DNA of 64,000 bases from Gammaproteobacteria bacterium (GCA_016744395.1 JADGEK010000016.1:1-64000), one strand, 5' to 3'; shown: positions 30,845 to 42,014, numbered from the stretch's first letter. Made by a program: numbers and translations. Notes: generated by a model from the sequence alone, not told the origin.

Positions 30845-31013
30845 TATTCCTCAATTAGAGAAATATAAGACCTCCGATTTTAAATGTTCTTACTTTTAAT
30901 GTACTATTTATAGTTCTCTACTGTCAAAAAGTAAATACATTTATGCCATAATATTTTAAAAACCATCATTTAGCGCATATTTTAGTCATGAATGGTGTAA
31001 AAAAGAGAACTCT

Positions 31014-32177
31014 ATGCAACATACAGACATTTCCACTGATTTTACTATAAAAGAAAATATTTTTTATCTCAATCACGCAGCAGTTTCACCTTGGCCCCTT
31101 CAAACCACAGAAGCAATAAAAAAATTTGCAGATGAAAATGCATTAATGGGGGCCACTCAATACCTTCAATGGGTCAAAGTTGAACAGGCACTCAAAGATA
31201 ACATCGCGACACTGATTAATGCACCATCAAGTAATGACATTGCATTAGTAAAAAATACATCTGAAGCACTGTCCTTTGTGGCTTATGGAATTGACTGGGT
31301 ACCTGGTGATAATGTTGTCATCGCTCAGCAAGAGTTTCCTTCTAATCGAATCGTTTGGCAATCACTTAAAAATCGTGGCGTTGAAGTCAAGTTTGTTGAT
31401 CTTGGTAAAAACGATGGGCCAGGCACTCACTCTCCTGAAGATAAGCTCATAGCGGCCATTACTTGTAAAACCCGTTTATTATCAGTAAGTTCAGTTCAAT
31501 ATGCTGATGGATTCAGAATGAATTTAAATAAACTTGGGGATTATTGCAAAGAAAATAGAGTCCTTTTCTGTGTGGATGCCATTCAAAGTATTGGGGCACT
31601 CAGCTTCGATGTTCAATCCATTAATGCTGATTTTGTCATGGCTGATGGCCATAAATGGCTCATGAGTCCTGAAGGCTTAGGCTTGTTTTACTGCAAAGAG
31701 GAGCGACGCAGTGAGTTAAAATTGTCACAGTATGGTTGGCGTATGGTGGAAAATCAATTCGACTTTGACTCACTCACATGGTCTGAAGCAAAAACAGCCA
31801 GGAGGTTCGAATGCGGCAGCCCTAATATGTTAGGAATACACGCTTTAAATAGCAGCATAAAACTTATTTTAAAAAGAAAAATTGAATTTATTGAGCAACA
31901 ATTGGTCAAAAACAGTAGGCACATTGTAAAAAAACTAGAAACAGTTCCTGAAACCACGGTACAAAGCAACACACAGACACACAGAATAAGTGGAATTGTT
32001 TCATTCAGACATGACAAAGTTTCATCTGAAACGCTTTACAATGAGCTCATGAGCAATAATGTCATTTGCGCCATGAGACATGGGAATGTAAGATTTTCGC
32101 CCCACTATTATACTTCTGAAGAAGTGATAGATGGAGCTATTGAGATTTTAAATAGAATAATAGCGTCTGCTTCCTGA
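31014..32177 (+). CDS. Aminotransferase class V (cysteine desulfurase/isopenicillin epimerase-like fold)
   Basis: FYLNHAAVSPWP, ...DAIQSIGALSFDVQSINADFVMADGHKWLMSPEGLG (PLP lysine). Confidence 0.9.
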   Translation: MQHTDISTDFTIKENIFYLNHAAVSPWPLQTTEAIKKFADENALMGATQYLQWVKVEQALKDNIATLINAPSSNDIALVKNTSEALSFVAYGIDWVPGDNVVIAQQEFPSNRIVWQSLKNRGVEVKFVDLGKNDGPGTHSPEDKLIAAITCKTRLLSVSSVQYADGFRMNLNKLGDYCKENRVLFCVDAIQSIGALSFDVQSINADFVMADGHKWLMSPEGLGLFYCKEERRSELKLSQYGWRMVENQFDFDSLTWSEAKTARRFECGSPNMLGIHALNSSIKLILKRKIEFIEQQLVKNSRHIVKKLETVPETTVQSNTQTHRISGIVSFRHDKVSSETLYNELMSNNVICAMRHGNVRFSPHYYTSEEVIDGAIEILNRIIASAS

Positions 32178-32367
32178 TTCTATCTTCATAGACTAGAGTC
32201 AAACAATAAAAGTCAACGCAAAAATCTCATAAAATAATGTATTTGTATGAGTTCTTATTTAAACATCAACTTTAAAGAGAACTGACTCTATTCAAATTTA
32301 GATTTAAATTCTTTTCAAAAATATTTTGAACCTTTTATGGTGAAGAAATAACCTTCTACGTAACGAC

Positions 32368-32407
32368 AAATGTATTGTGTCATTTTTCACAATGACACAA
32401 TACATTT
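32368..32407. promoter_or_regulatory. 17-bp perfect inverted repeat AAATGTATTGTGTCATT-tttcac-AATGACACAATACATTT
   Basis: Read directly; lies between the aminotransferase 3' end and the beta-oxidation cluster. Confidence 0.6.
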
Positions 32408-32429
32408 CAGTTGAAAAAAAGACAGCCTG

Positions 32430-33551
32430 ATGCTTTATTATTGTGTTGTCATGGGGGTAGAAATGAAGTTTAATCTGTTTCTCTGGCTCAAGTTCACATT
32501 AAGAGTCAAAGTGTGGGACCGAATCTGGAATGCAATGGTTCAATGGCTCAATACTGAGAAAACCAGTATTGATATGCCCCCCTCTGACTTCAAACAATTG
32601 TGCTATGAAATAAGACCTGGCGATGTTGTTCTTGTTGAAGGTCGTAGTCGTGTTGCAGAAGTCATAAAACTCATCACACAAAGCCCATGGACTCACTCTG
32701 CTCTGTATATCGGCCATATTCATGATATTACTGATCTGGAACTGCGTAAAAAGGTACTGTCCTACTACCATGGTGATACTGAATCCCCTTTAATTGTCGA
32801 GGCACTTTTAGGAGAAGGTACCGTCGTCCATTCAATTAACAAGTACCATCACGACCATCTCAGAATTTGTCGTCCCAGCAATATCACCCCCAAGGATGCT
32901 CAAAAAGTCACCGCTTATGGCATTAACAAACTCGGAAGTGAATATCACGTTCGTCAGCTATTGGATCTCGCTCGATTCTTATTCCCATACAGTTTGCTTC
33001 CAAGACGCTGGCGCTCAAGCTTATTCATGCATGATTTATCACCTAAAAAGAATGGTATTTCAGGAAAAAACAGTGCCACCAGTACCGTTTGCTCTAGCAT
33101 GATTTCAGAAGCATTTGCAGAAATTCAATTTCCTATTTTACCTGTTACCGAGCAACTAAAAAACGGGCAATACAATCTTTATATGCGTAACCCTCGATTA
33201 ATGATCCCTAAAGATTTCGATTACTCACCCTATTTTGAAATCATAAAATACCCTATCTACCGTTTTGATCGCGTTGCAATGTATAAAAAAATGCCCTGGA
33301 ATGAGGAAGGTCTGGTCTGCCATGCTCCTGGTGACTGTTATTTACCAGAAGAAGCCATGGTATCGAGTCTTTACCCTGAAACTCACACTAAGCACAAAAT
33401 TAATCTTATGCGTCAACAAAAAAGGGACAAAGCAAAAAAAGAAAATAACCAAAAAGAAATCAAAACAAGCAGATCATTTAATTTCAGCTTATGGTCTCAT
33501 GAACTAACAAACTATTTGCATAAATCATTGAGCTTTAAATTTAAGGCATAA
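32430..33551 (+). CDS. YiiX/YebB-like (NlpC/P60-type) cysteine hydrolase
   Basis: RPGDVVLVEGRSRVAEVIKLITQSPWTHSALYIG, IVEALLGEGTV, STVCSSMISEAF; start may be MKFNLF at 32463. Confidence 0.75.
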   Translation: MLYYCVVMGVEMKFNLFLWLKFTLRVKVWDRIWNAMVQWLNTEKTSIDMPPSDFKQLCYEIRPGDVVLVEGRSRVAEVIKLITQSPWTHSALYIGHIHDITDLELRKKVLSYYHGDTESPLIVEALLGEGTVVHSINKYHHDHLRICRPSNITPKDAQKVTAYGINKLGSEYHVRQLLDLARFLFPYSLLPRRWRSSLFMHDLSPKKNGISGKNSATSTVCSSMISEAFAEIQFPILPVTEQLKNGQYNLYMRNPRLMIPKDFDYSPYFEIIKYPIYRFDRVAMYKKMPWNEEGLVCHAPGDCYLPEEAMVSSLYPETHTKHKINLMRQQKRDKAKKENNQKEIKTSRSFNFSLWSHELTNYLHKSLSFKFKA

Positions 33552-33585
33552 ACACACTTTTTTAAAAAAACAGTCGGAGGGAATC

Positions 33586-35943
33586 ATGTCGTTAATTACC
33601 AATGAAGATGAGTATTTTAATGATCCTAAAATACACCAGCACAGTTTTTTTAGGAAAATTCGCATTGAGTATTTTTCACAACCTATTTTTAATTTATTTC
33701 GTCAGGCATTGCCTAAAATGTCAAGCACAGAAAAAGAAGCACTAGAGGCAGGTTCTGTATGGTGGGATGGTGATTTATTCACTGGCAATCCGAATTGGGA
33801 CAAATTATTACAATTTGATTTAGCAAAATTGAGTCTTGAAGAAAAAGCATTTATTGATGGCCCGGTAGAAGAACTTTGTACCTTAATCGATGACTGGAAT
33901 ATCACACAGGAAAGCAATGATCTGCCAGAATCCGTGTGGCATTATATTAAGTCACACGGATTTTTTGGACTCATCATTCCAAAAAAATACGGTGGTTTGG
34001 AATATTCAGCTGTAGCACACTCAGCCATGGTTATGAAACTGGCTAGTAAGAGCATCACGGCAGCAGTCACCGTCATGGTACCTAACTCATTAGGACCAGC
34101 TAAATTAATTATGGAATATGGTACTCAGAAGCAAAAAAAACACTATTTACCAAGACTTGCAAATGGTCAGGAAATCCCCGCTTTTGCACTGACAAGTCCT
34201 ACTGCAGGCAGTGATGCCAGTTCAATGACCGACTACGGTATTGTTTGTCAAAAATATTTTGAAGGTAAGAATACGTTAGGAATTAAGCTCAACTGGGAAA
34301 AACGTTATATTACACTTGGTCCAATCTGTACCTTATTAGGACTCGCTTTCAAACTCTATGATCCTGATAAATTACTCTCTTCCAATACAGAACCTGGTAT
34401 TACACTGGCATTGATTCCAACCCATTTAGAAGGAGTCAATATTGGCAGACGTCATTATCCTCTGAGCCAGACTTTCCAAAATGGTCCTAACTCAGGAAAA
34501 GATGTTTTTATTCCAGTTGAATGGATTATTGGTGGTGAGGACTATGCGGGTAAAGGCTGGAGCATGCTCATGGAGAGTCTTGCAGATGGGCGATCTATCT
34601 CATTACCTGCTTTAAGTACAGGTGCAGGTAAACTGGCCTGCCGAACAACAGGTGCTTATGCTCGGATACGGAAGCAATTTAATCGTCCAATTGGTGATTT
34701 TGGTGGTGTTTCAGAAGCATTGAGTCGGATAGCGGGCAACACTTATATTATGGAGGCAGCACGCAATTTAACAGTGACCAGCATTGAACAAGGCGAAAAA
34801 CCATCTGTGGCAGGTGCAGTAGTCAAATATCATTTAACCGAAAAAATGCGTCAGGTTGTCAATGATGCGATGGATGTCTATGGTGGTGCTGCAATTTGTA
34901 TGGGTCCAAGGAATATTATGGGGCGTATCTATCAAGCAGTGCCCATTAGTATCACAGTTGAAGGTGCTAATATTTTGACCCGAAGTATGATCATATTTGG
35001 TCAGGGTGCAGTTCGTTGCCACCCGTATATTTATAAAGAAATAAGCTCAGTTAATGAAAAGAATAAAGTTCAGGGGCTTATACATTTCGACAAAGCCTTT
35101 ACATCTCATGTTCTGCATGTCATCAAATCATTCAGTCGAACAATGTGGACCTCATTGACCGATGGACGAATGTGTAAAACACCCTCACTGACAGCAAAAA
35201 CAACAACTCCAGTGACACAGGAATATAAACAGGCAACACGACGTTATTTTCAAAAACTATCAAGAATGAGTGTCTCATTTGCTCTACTCAGCGATTTTTG
35301 TATGATCAGTTTAGGTGGTCGATTGAAGCAAATGGAAAATCTATCAGGTCGGCTTGCTGATATCTTAAGTAATCTTTATTTATGCTCTGCTGTATTAAAA
35401 CAGTATCATAATGATCAAGCCTATCATGAAGATAAAGTATTAATGCAATGGAGTTGTGAATCTCTACTCTACGATACACAACAAGCTTTTTCCGGAGTAC
35501 TTGCAAACCTACCTAATCGTTACATCGCAGGTTTATTAAAATTTCTTATTTTCCCCTTTGGAAAAAGACAACATAAACCATCCGATCAACTGTCAAGCCA
35601 GGTGGCCAGAATAATTCAATCTGCATCAGAGTCACGAAACAGACTAACCAATGGTATCTATTTGAGTGAAGATATTCACGATCCGACTGGCAGATTGGAT
35701 GATGCACTTAATAAAGTAATATCCGCAGAAAAAGCTGAAATAAAAATGCATAACTATCAAAAACGTCACCAGATCAAAAACTATAATTCTTCAGAAAACA
35801 GACCCATGAATTTTGTTGAATCGATCAATATGGCACTGCAAAACGGTTTAATTGACTACCATGAGCTCAAAGTTATCTATCAGGCCTATATTGCTCGTGA
35901 AGAGGTCATAAAAGTAGATGACTTTAATCAAGATTTACAATAA
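33586..35943 (+). CDS. fadE: Acyl-CoA dehydrogenase (FadE-type)
   Basis: 785 aa; IIPKKYGGLEYSAVAHSAMVMKLASKS, GTQKQKKHYLPRLANGQEIPAFALTSPTAGSDASSMTD, DVYGGAAICMGPRN. Confidence 0.92.
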   Translation: MSLITNEDEYFNDPKIHQHSFFRKIRIEYFSQPIFNLFRQALPKMSSTEKEALEAGSVWWDGDLFTGNPNWDKLLQFDLAKLSLEEKAFIDGPVEELCTLIDDWNITQESNDLPESVWHYIKSHGFFGLIIPKKYGGLEYSAVAHSAMVMKLASKSITAAVTVMVPNSLGPAKLIMEYGTQKQKKHYLPRLANGQEIPAFALTSPTAGSDASSMTDYGIVCQKYFEGKNTLGIKLNWEKRYITLGPICTLLGLAFKLYDPDKLLSSNTEPGITLALIPTHLEGVNIGRRHYPLSQTFQNGPNSGKDVFIPVEWIIGGEDYAGKGWSMLMESLADGRSISLPALSTGAGKLACRTTGAYARIRKQFNRPIGDFGGVSEALSRIAGNTYIMEAARNLTVTSIEQGEKPSVAGAVVKYHLTEKMRQVVNDAMDVYGGAAICMGPRNIMGRIYQAVPISITVEGANILTRSMIIFGQGAVRCHPYIYKEISSVNEKNKVQGLIHFDKAFTSHVLHVIKSFSRTMWTSLTDGRMCKTPSLTAKTTTPVTQEYKQATRRYFQKLSRMSVSFALLSDFCMISLGGRLKQMENLSGRLADILSNLYLCSAVLKQYHNDQAYHEDKVLMQWSCESLLYDTQQAFSGVLANLPNRYIAGLLKFLIFPFGKRQHKPSDQLSSQVARIIQSASESRNRLTNGIYLSEDIHDPTGRLDDALNKVISAEKAEIKMHNYQKRHQIKNYNSSENRPMNFVESINMALQNGLIDYHELKVIYQAYIAREEVIKVDDFNQDLQ

Positions 35944-35988
35944 CAAAGTAGTAGCAAAGAACACTATCAGTTTAAAGAGGAAATGATA

Positions 35989-37374
35989 ATGTCAGACAAA
36001 GATAAGAGTTCAATAAAAACTGTTTATGTTGTTGATGGCCAAAGGACACCTCAATTAAAATCTAAAGGTAGACCAGGCACATTCAGTGCAAGTGATTTAG
36101 CGGTTGCAGCCGCACGTGCATTATTGATTAAAATGCCCTTCTCGGCTGATAAACTCGATGAAGTTATTATTGGTTGTATGATGCCAGATGCCAGTGAAGC
36201 CAATATTGCCCGTCAGGTTGCCATAAGGATTGGTTGTGATAAGAAAATCTCTGCCTGGACCGTTCAACGCAATTGTGCATCAGGTTTGCAAGCCATAGAC
36301 AGTGGTATGAATAGCATACGCAGTGGTCAATCTGAGATGGTATTAGTTGGCGGAACAGAAGTCATGTCAAGAGCACCCGTCATGTGGAATAACGCCATGA
36401 TTAACTGGCTATCTAACTGGTTCCATATTCGCAGTCATAGTTTTCTTGATAATCGACAATATATCAGTCAACTATTACATTTAAGACCCGCCTTTTTTAA
36501 ACCTGTTTTTGCATTATTAAAAGGCCTAAAGGATCCTCTGATTGATCTCTCAATGGGTCAGACCGCTGAAAATTTAGCCTGGCGATTTAATATCTCTCGT
36601 CAAGATATGGATCAATATGCATTACAAAGTCATATGCGCCTGAGCAATGCAATTGATCTTGGACGATTTGATAATGAAATAACACCAATTTACGATAATA
36701 ATAATCATTATTTTTCATATGATGATGGCGTCAGAAAAGAATCAACACTCGAAAAACTAGCAAAATTAAGACCTGTCTTTGATAAAAAAAATGGTTCCGT
36801 CACGGCAGGAAATAGTGCTCAAGTGAGTGATGGTGCAGCAATGATGATTCTTGCCAGTGAAAAAGCAGTTAAAAAGTACAATTTAACAGTACTTGGAAAA
36901 TTAATTGACTGCCACTGGTCAGGATTAGCACCAGAAGAAATGGGACTTGGTCCTGCTCATGCCATTCCACATTTATTAGAGCAAAATCACATCAATATCA
37001 GTGATGTCGATTTTTGGGAAATTAACGAAGCATTTGCCGCTCAAGTCATTGCTTGTCAAAAAGCATTAAATGATGATGATTTCTGTAAAAACGAATTAGG
37101 CCTGGACAATAAAGTAGGAAAAATTCCTGAAGACCATTTAAATATTGATGGCGGTGGTGTCAGTTTAGGACATCCTGTTGGTGCCAGTGGAACCCGTGTT
37201 GTCCTACATCTTCTTAAAACATTAAAAAGGCATGCATTACTTAAGACTGAAAACTTAAACCCTTCTCTTGGAATCGCATCCCTCTGTATTGGTGGAGGTC
37301 AAGGTGGTGCCCTTCTAATGGAATCAGTTATTCAAAATCAACGTCCCGTTAAAACAGTTAAACAAAACATTTAA
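35989..37374 (+). CDS. Acetyl-CoA C-acyltransferase (thiolase, FadI/FadA-like)
   Basis: VQRNCASGLQAIDSG, GGGVSLGHPVGASGTRVV, SLCIGGGQGGAL. Start taken at the second ATG (RBS spacing); the track start is 35983. Confidence 0.93.
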   Translation: MSDKDKSSIKTVYVVDGQRTPQLKSKGRPGTFSASDLAVAAARALLIKMPFSADKLDEVIIGCMMPDASEANIARQVAIRIGCDKKISAWTVQRNCASGLQAIDSGMNSIRSGQSEMVLVGGTEVMSRAPVMWNNAMINWLSNWFHIRSHSFLDNRQYISQLLHLRPAFFKPVFALLKGLKDPLIDLSMGQTAENLAWRFNISRQDMDQYALQSHMRLSNAIDLGRFDNEITPIYDNNNHYFSYDDGVRKESTLEKLAKLRPVFDKKNGSVTAGNSAQVSDGAAMMILASEKAVKKYNLTVLGKLIDCHWSGLAPEEMGLGPAHAIPHLLEQNHINISDVDFWEINEAFAAQVIACQKALNDDDFCKNELGLDNKVGKIPEDHLNIDGGGVSLGHPVGASGTRVVLHLLKTLKRHALLKTENLNPSLGIASLCIGGGQGGALLMESVIQNQRPVKTVKQNI

Positions 37375-37402
37375 ATAAATAGAATAGAGCGAGGAAATGA
37401 CA

Positions 37403-39514
37403 ATGAAGACTTCCTATACCAATTGGCAATTAGAAAAAGATGAAAAACAAATTTATACCTTAAATCTGAATAAGCCTGATACATCTGCCAATGTCTTATC
37501 GCAAGACGTTCTCATTGAATTACAAAGCATACTTGATGATATGAAAAAAATTCCTGCCCGAGCCTTAATTTTTCAATCACGAAAGAAGGATTGTTTTATT
37601 GCTGGAGCTGATGTCAATGAATTTTCTCAATTTGATCAAAGTAGTACAGCCTATAGCGAAGCCTTACAGGCCATTCAACTTGGTCAACACGTCATGAATA
37701 GCATTGAAAATTTACCATTCCCTACCTTTGCATTAATCAATGGGCATTGTCTAGGTGGTGGAATGGAATTAGCACTGGCCTGCAATTATAGAATTGCTTT
37801 AGAAAGTTCCATAACCAGAATAGGTTTACCAGAAGTAAAATTAGGTATTCATCCTGGATTTGGAGGCTCTGTCAGAAGCAATCGATTATTAGGCGTATTT
37901 AAAGCAATGAACCTAATGTTGTCAGGTAGAACATTATCGGTCAACAGTGCAAAACGATTTGGTTTAATTGACAACATCATATCAGATAAAATAACAGGCC
38001 ATCATTTCAGTCATACAGTCAATCAATGGCTTGATGATTCGCTAAACAAAAAGGACAGTTTAATAAAAAAAATACAAGCACAACATATACGCCCCTTCTA
38101 TCTCAGTTTTTTAGAACTCAATTTCATTCGTCCAATCGTTGCCTATCTACTAACGAGATTGGTAAGTAAGCGAATTAAAAAAGCCCATTATCCAGCTCCC
38201 TTTGAATTAATCAACCTTTGGCAGCTTCATGCAGGAAATGATGATTTTATGATGAAAAAAGAAGCTGAATCAGTTGCAGGATTAATTACCAGTGAAACAG
38301 CTCAAAATCTCATTAGGATATTTCAATTACAAAACCAGTTAAAAAGTTTGGCTCAACCTTCAAAAAAGGATACTGAAGATAAACCAATACAACACATTCA
38401 TATTATTGGTGGTGGTGTAATGGGAGGTGATATTGCCATCTGGTGCGTTTATAAAGGGTTCACTGTTAGCATTCATGATCAGGCAAATGAAGTACTGGCA
38501 AATTTAGTCAAACGAGCAAATCAATTTTTCAAATTGAAATTGAAAAAAAAGCATTTGTATCAATCAGCCATGGATAGATTAATACCCGACATCAATAACA
38601 ATGGGCTTAAAAAGGCCGATCTTATTATTGAAGCCATTATAGAAAACATCTCAGCAAAGCAATCTGTTTTCAAAAATGCAGAACAATTAGCAAAATCAAA
38701 CTGTCTTTTTGCAACCAATACATCCAGCATCCCATTGGATGATATTTCACAGGTTTTAACCGATCCATCGCGTTTAGTCGGCATACACTTTTTTAATCCG
38801 GTTTCAAGAATGCCATTAATTGAAATCGTCAGCTCAAACAAGACTTCACAACAATCCAAAACAGCCGCACTGCAATTTTCAGGTTTGATAGGGAAATTAC
38901 CACTTCCTGTGACCAGTACACCAGGTTTTCTTGTCAATCGAGTATTGACTCCTTATCTACTTGAAGCAATGGAACTCTATAGTGAAGGAGTGCCTGCTGA
39001 ATACATTGATAAAGCTGCTAAGCAATTTGGAATGCCTATGGGCCCCATCGAACTATCAGATAAAGTTGGCTTAGACATCTGTCTTTCAGTGGCCAGTAAT
39101 TTATCACAACATCAAAATATACGAGTGCCCGACACACTGACAAAATGGGTAGAACAAGGCCGCTTAGGACTCAAAACCAATATGGGTTTTTATCAGTACA
39201 AAAAAGGAAAATCCATTAAAAATAAAACTCATTATCAGGGCCTTTCACTCGAACAAATAAGCAATCGACTTATGTTTCGATTATTTAATGAGGCTGTTGC
39301 CTGTCTCAATGAAAAAGTCGTTGAAAATGATGACTATCTTGATGCAGGAATTATATTCGGTACAGGGTTTGCTCCTTTTTTAGGCGGTCCAATGCATTAT
39401 ATTAAGCATCAGGGTATTGATGAGATGGATCATACTCTCATTGATCTCTCTAAAGATTATGGCACGCGTTTTAATCCTGTAATGGGCTGGAATACATTGT
39501 CATCAGTACTTTAA
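37403..39514 (+). CDS. fadJ: Enoyl-CoA hydratase / 3-hydroxyacyl-CoA dehydrogenase (FadJ-like)
   Basis: GHCLGGGMELALACNYRIA, IGGGVMGGDIAIWCVYKGF, ATNTSSIPLDDIS, GIHFFNPVSRMPLIEIV. The track start is 37397. Confidence 0.93.
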   Translation: MKTSYTNWQLEKDEKQIYTLNLNKPDTSANVLSQDVLIELQSILDDMKKIPARALIFQSRKKDCFIAGADVNEFSQFDQSSTAYSEALQAIQLGQHVMNSIENLPFPTFALINGHCLGGGMELALACNYRIALESSITRIGLPEVKLGIHPGFGGSVRSNRLLGVFKAMNLMLSGRTLSVNSAKRFGLIDNIISDKITGHHFSHTVNQWLDDSLNKKDSLIKKIQAQHIRPFYLSFLELNFIRPIVAYLLTRLVSKRIKKAHYPAPFELINLWQLHAGNDDFMMKKEAESVAGLITSETAQNLIRIFQLQNQLKSLAQPSKKDTEDKPIQHIHIIGGGVMGGDIAIWCVYKGFTVSIHDQANEVLANLVKRANQFFKLKLKKKHLYQSAMDRLIPDINNNGLKKADLIIEAIIENISAKQSVFKNAEQLAKSNCLFATNTSSIPLDDISQVLTDPSRLVGIHFFNPVSRMPLIEIVSSNKTSQQSKTAALQFSGLIGKLPLPVTSTPGFLVNRVLTPYLLEAMELYSEGVPAEYIDKAAKQFGMPMGPIELSDKVGLDICLSVASNLSQHQNIRVPDTLTKWVEQGRLGLKTNMGFYQYKKGKSIKNKTHYQGLSLEQISNRLMFRLFNEAVACLNEKVVENDDYLDAGIIFGTGFAPFLGGPMHYIKHQGIDEMDHTLIDLSKDYGTRFNPVMGWNTLSSVL

Positions 39515-39544
39515 AATTAAAGCTCAATAGTTGGGGTATGTATC

Positions 39545-41449
39545 ATGAAAAATTCAAAGAATAAAAATGAAGCTATTCTTATTAGAAATATAATAAAACC
39601 CATTACACCAGGAAAAGCTGGCACACTCGCAGGACTGTTTCTTGAAAGAGTACATGCTTCGCCTAATAAAACAGCCTATCATTATTATGACAAAAACAGA
39701 ACAATCTGGAAAAGCCTTACCTGGTCAGATGCTTATATTGAAGTTTCAAAATGGCGTTTAATATTTAAAAAGTTGGGTTTAAAATCAAATGATAATATTG
39801 CCATTATGATGAGAAACAGTCCCAACTGGATATTTTCCGAACAAGCCGCTTTAAGCCTAGGAATGGTCATTGTCCCTTTGTACCCTAATGATAGAGCAGA
39901 AAATATTGCCTATATACTTGAAGATGCCAATATTAAATGTTTTATCGTCGAAAATCATACACAAATTGAATCTCTTTCTTCAATTTATAAACAAATAAAT
40001 GAATTAACCGCATTGGTTACTATTGAAAAAATAACATCAATTACTGCTACAAATAAACTTTATAATGACATTAAAAAACCTGTCTTATATTCATTTGAAC
40101 AATACTGTTCTGACAGTATAAAAATTGAAAATAACAGTTCTGAATGCTACACACCAGAAACACAATACCAGGATTATAGTACACCAGAAGCATTAGCAAC
40201 TATTGTCTACACCTCAGGTACAACGGGAAAACCTAAAGGTGTTATGCTCAGCCATAGGAATATTTTATTTGATACATGGGCATCAATTTCAGTGGTTGAA
40301 TGTGAAAGCAATGATCTATTTTTATCTTTCTTACCCCTATCCCATATGTTTGAACGAACTGCAGGTTATTACATCCCAATGATGTCAGGCGCTGAAATTG
40401 CTTATGCACGTTCAGTGGATGCTTTACCCGTTGATTTGCAATCAGTAAAACCCACTGTTTTGGTGACAGTGCCAAGAATTTTTGAAAGAGTTCATCAAAA
40501 AATTGTCACTAAACTGAGTAAGCAATCATCATTTGCCAAAAACTTATTTAACCTCACAATAAAAATTGGCTGGAATCGATTTCTTTATCAACAGCATAAA
40601 CGTACCTGGTTTCCATCCCTGCTTTTATGGCCCTTATTGAATAAAATAATCGCCCGAAAAGTCATGGAAAAACTGGGAGGGAATCTTCGCTTAGCCATCA
40701 GTGGAGGTGCCCCGCTTTCCAATGAAATTGCACAATTTTTTATTGGCCTCGGTTTAACAATCACCCAAGGCTATGGTATGACTGAGGCAGGCCCAGTCAT
40801 AAGCACCAATAAACTGGATGATAATGATCCATTCAGTGTTGGACAAATACTGCCTGGCATTGAAACCCGTTTTGAAAAAAATGGCGAATTATTAGTAAAA
40901 GCTAAGAATGTGATGAAAGGTTACTGGAATAATGAAAAAGCGACCAAACAAATCATAAACTCAGATGGCTGGTTACACACAGGAGACAAAGCTGAATTAA
41001 AAAACAATCATCTTTATATTACGGGTCGTGTTAAAGAAATTCTGGTGTTAAGTAATGGCGAAAAAGTACCACCTGCTGACTTAGAAATGGCCATTTGCAG
41101 TGATCCAAGCTTCGAGCAAGCAATCGTCATTGGAGAAGCTAAACCCTACTTAAGTGCTATAGTCGTAATCAATGAAGAAATGTGGAATGACATTGCCAAA
41201 GATGCCCATATTAATACATCAGAAAAAAATGCTCTACAAAATCGAAGATTGTGTCATTTTGTCACAAAAAAAATATCAACATTATTATCTTCTTTTCCAG
41301 GTTATGAGCAAATACGCCGTGTTAAGCTCATTTTAAATCCATGGACAATTAATAACGGCATGCTCACACCAACAATGAAGCTCAAACGCAATAAAATACT
41401 GGCCAATTACAAAGAAGATATCAATAATTTATATGCTGGACATATGTAA
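39545..41449 (+). CDS. Long-chain acyl-CoA synthetase (AMP-dependent)
   Basis: IVYTSGTTGKPKGVMLSHRN, GYGMTEAGPVIS, GWLHTGDKAEL, ITGRVKEILVLSNGEKVPP. Confidence 0.94.
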   Translation: MKNSKNKNEAILIRNIIKPITPGKAGTLAGLFLERVHASPNKTAYHYYDKNRTIWKSLTWSDAYIEVSKWRLIFKKLGLKSNDNIAIMMRNSPNWIFSEQAALSLGMVIVPLYPNDRAENIAYILEDANIKCFIVENHTQIESLSSIYKQINELTALVTIEKITSITATNKLYNDIKKPVLYSFEQYCSDSIKIENNSSECYTPETQYQDYSTPEALATIVYTSGTTGKPKGVMLSHRNILFDTWASISVVECESNDLFLSFLPLSHMFERTAGYYIPMMSGAEIAYARSVDALPVDLQSVKPTVLVTVPRIFERVHQKIVTKLSKQSSFAKNLFNLTIKIGWNRFLYQQHKRTWFPSLLLWPLLNKIIARKVMEKLGGNLRLAISGGAPLSNEIAQFFIGLGLTITQGYGMTEAGPVISTNKLDDNDPFSVGQILPGIETRFEKNGELLVKAKNVMKGYWNNEKATKQIINSDGWLHTGDKAELKNNHLYITGRVKEILVLSNGEKVPPADLEMAICSDPSFEQAIVIGEAKPYLSAIVVINEEMWNDIAKDAHINTSEKNALQNRRLCHFVTKKISTLLSSFPGYEQIRRVKLILNPWTINNGMLTPTMKLKRNKILANYKEDINNLYAGHM

Positions 41450-42014
41450 CAGGGCCCATTTATCCGTAATAGTTACTGGTCATAATTGGCAAAGTATCAT
41501 GGGTATAGGGCATAAGAAGTGACTACGTACATTGACTCATATTAAGTTTCATCTACCTGGTTTATAATTATTATCATTCACAGACAGATTTTATGGAGCT
41601 AACGATGTGCATCACACCAAGTTCCTCAGGAAAAATACAAATACAATTCAAACAGTATCCATATTATTGATAACTCCATGATAGCAATCATTTTTTCCTT
41701 TTGCAGAAAATAACTGCGTTTTTCAAACCTCTTTTCCATTCAATATTGACACAAAAATCATCTGTTTACCAAAATATTTATTCAATCCAGCATAGAATTA
41801 CTGCTCTTTATAAACTATATTCAAAACATAAATATAATCATAGAGGGATCACAGTTCTTTGATCAAAATAGAACGTATTGTTGATCCATATCAGTATAAA
41901 AATACCTTTTTTAATACTCCTACTCTATAATAATACTAACGACTTCAATGTTTATAATATTCATATCAGATTTTGGATTTAATATGTGAGAGCAATTACA
42001 AAACAAACTGAAAA

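Noticed and set aside
32430-33551. YiiX-like cysteine hydrolase as the missing LapG protease
   Set aside because: Motifs fit the YiiX/NlpC-P60 group, not the BTLCP family, and there is no obvious periplasmic signal peptide.
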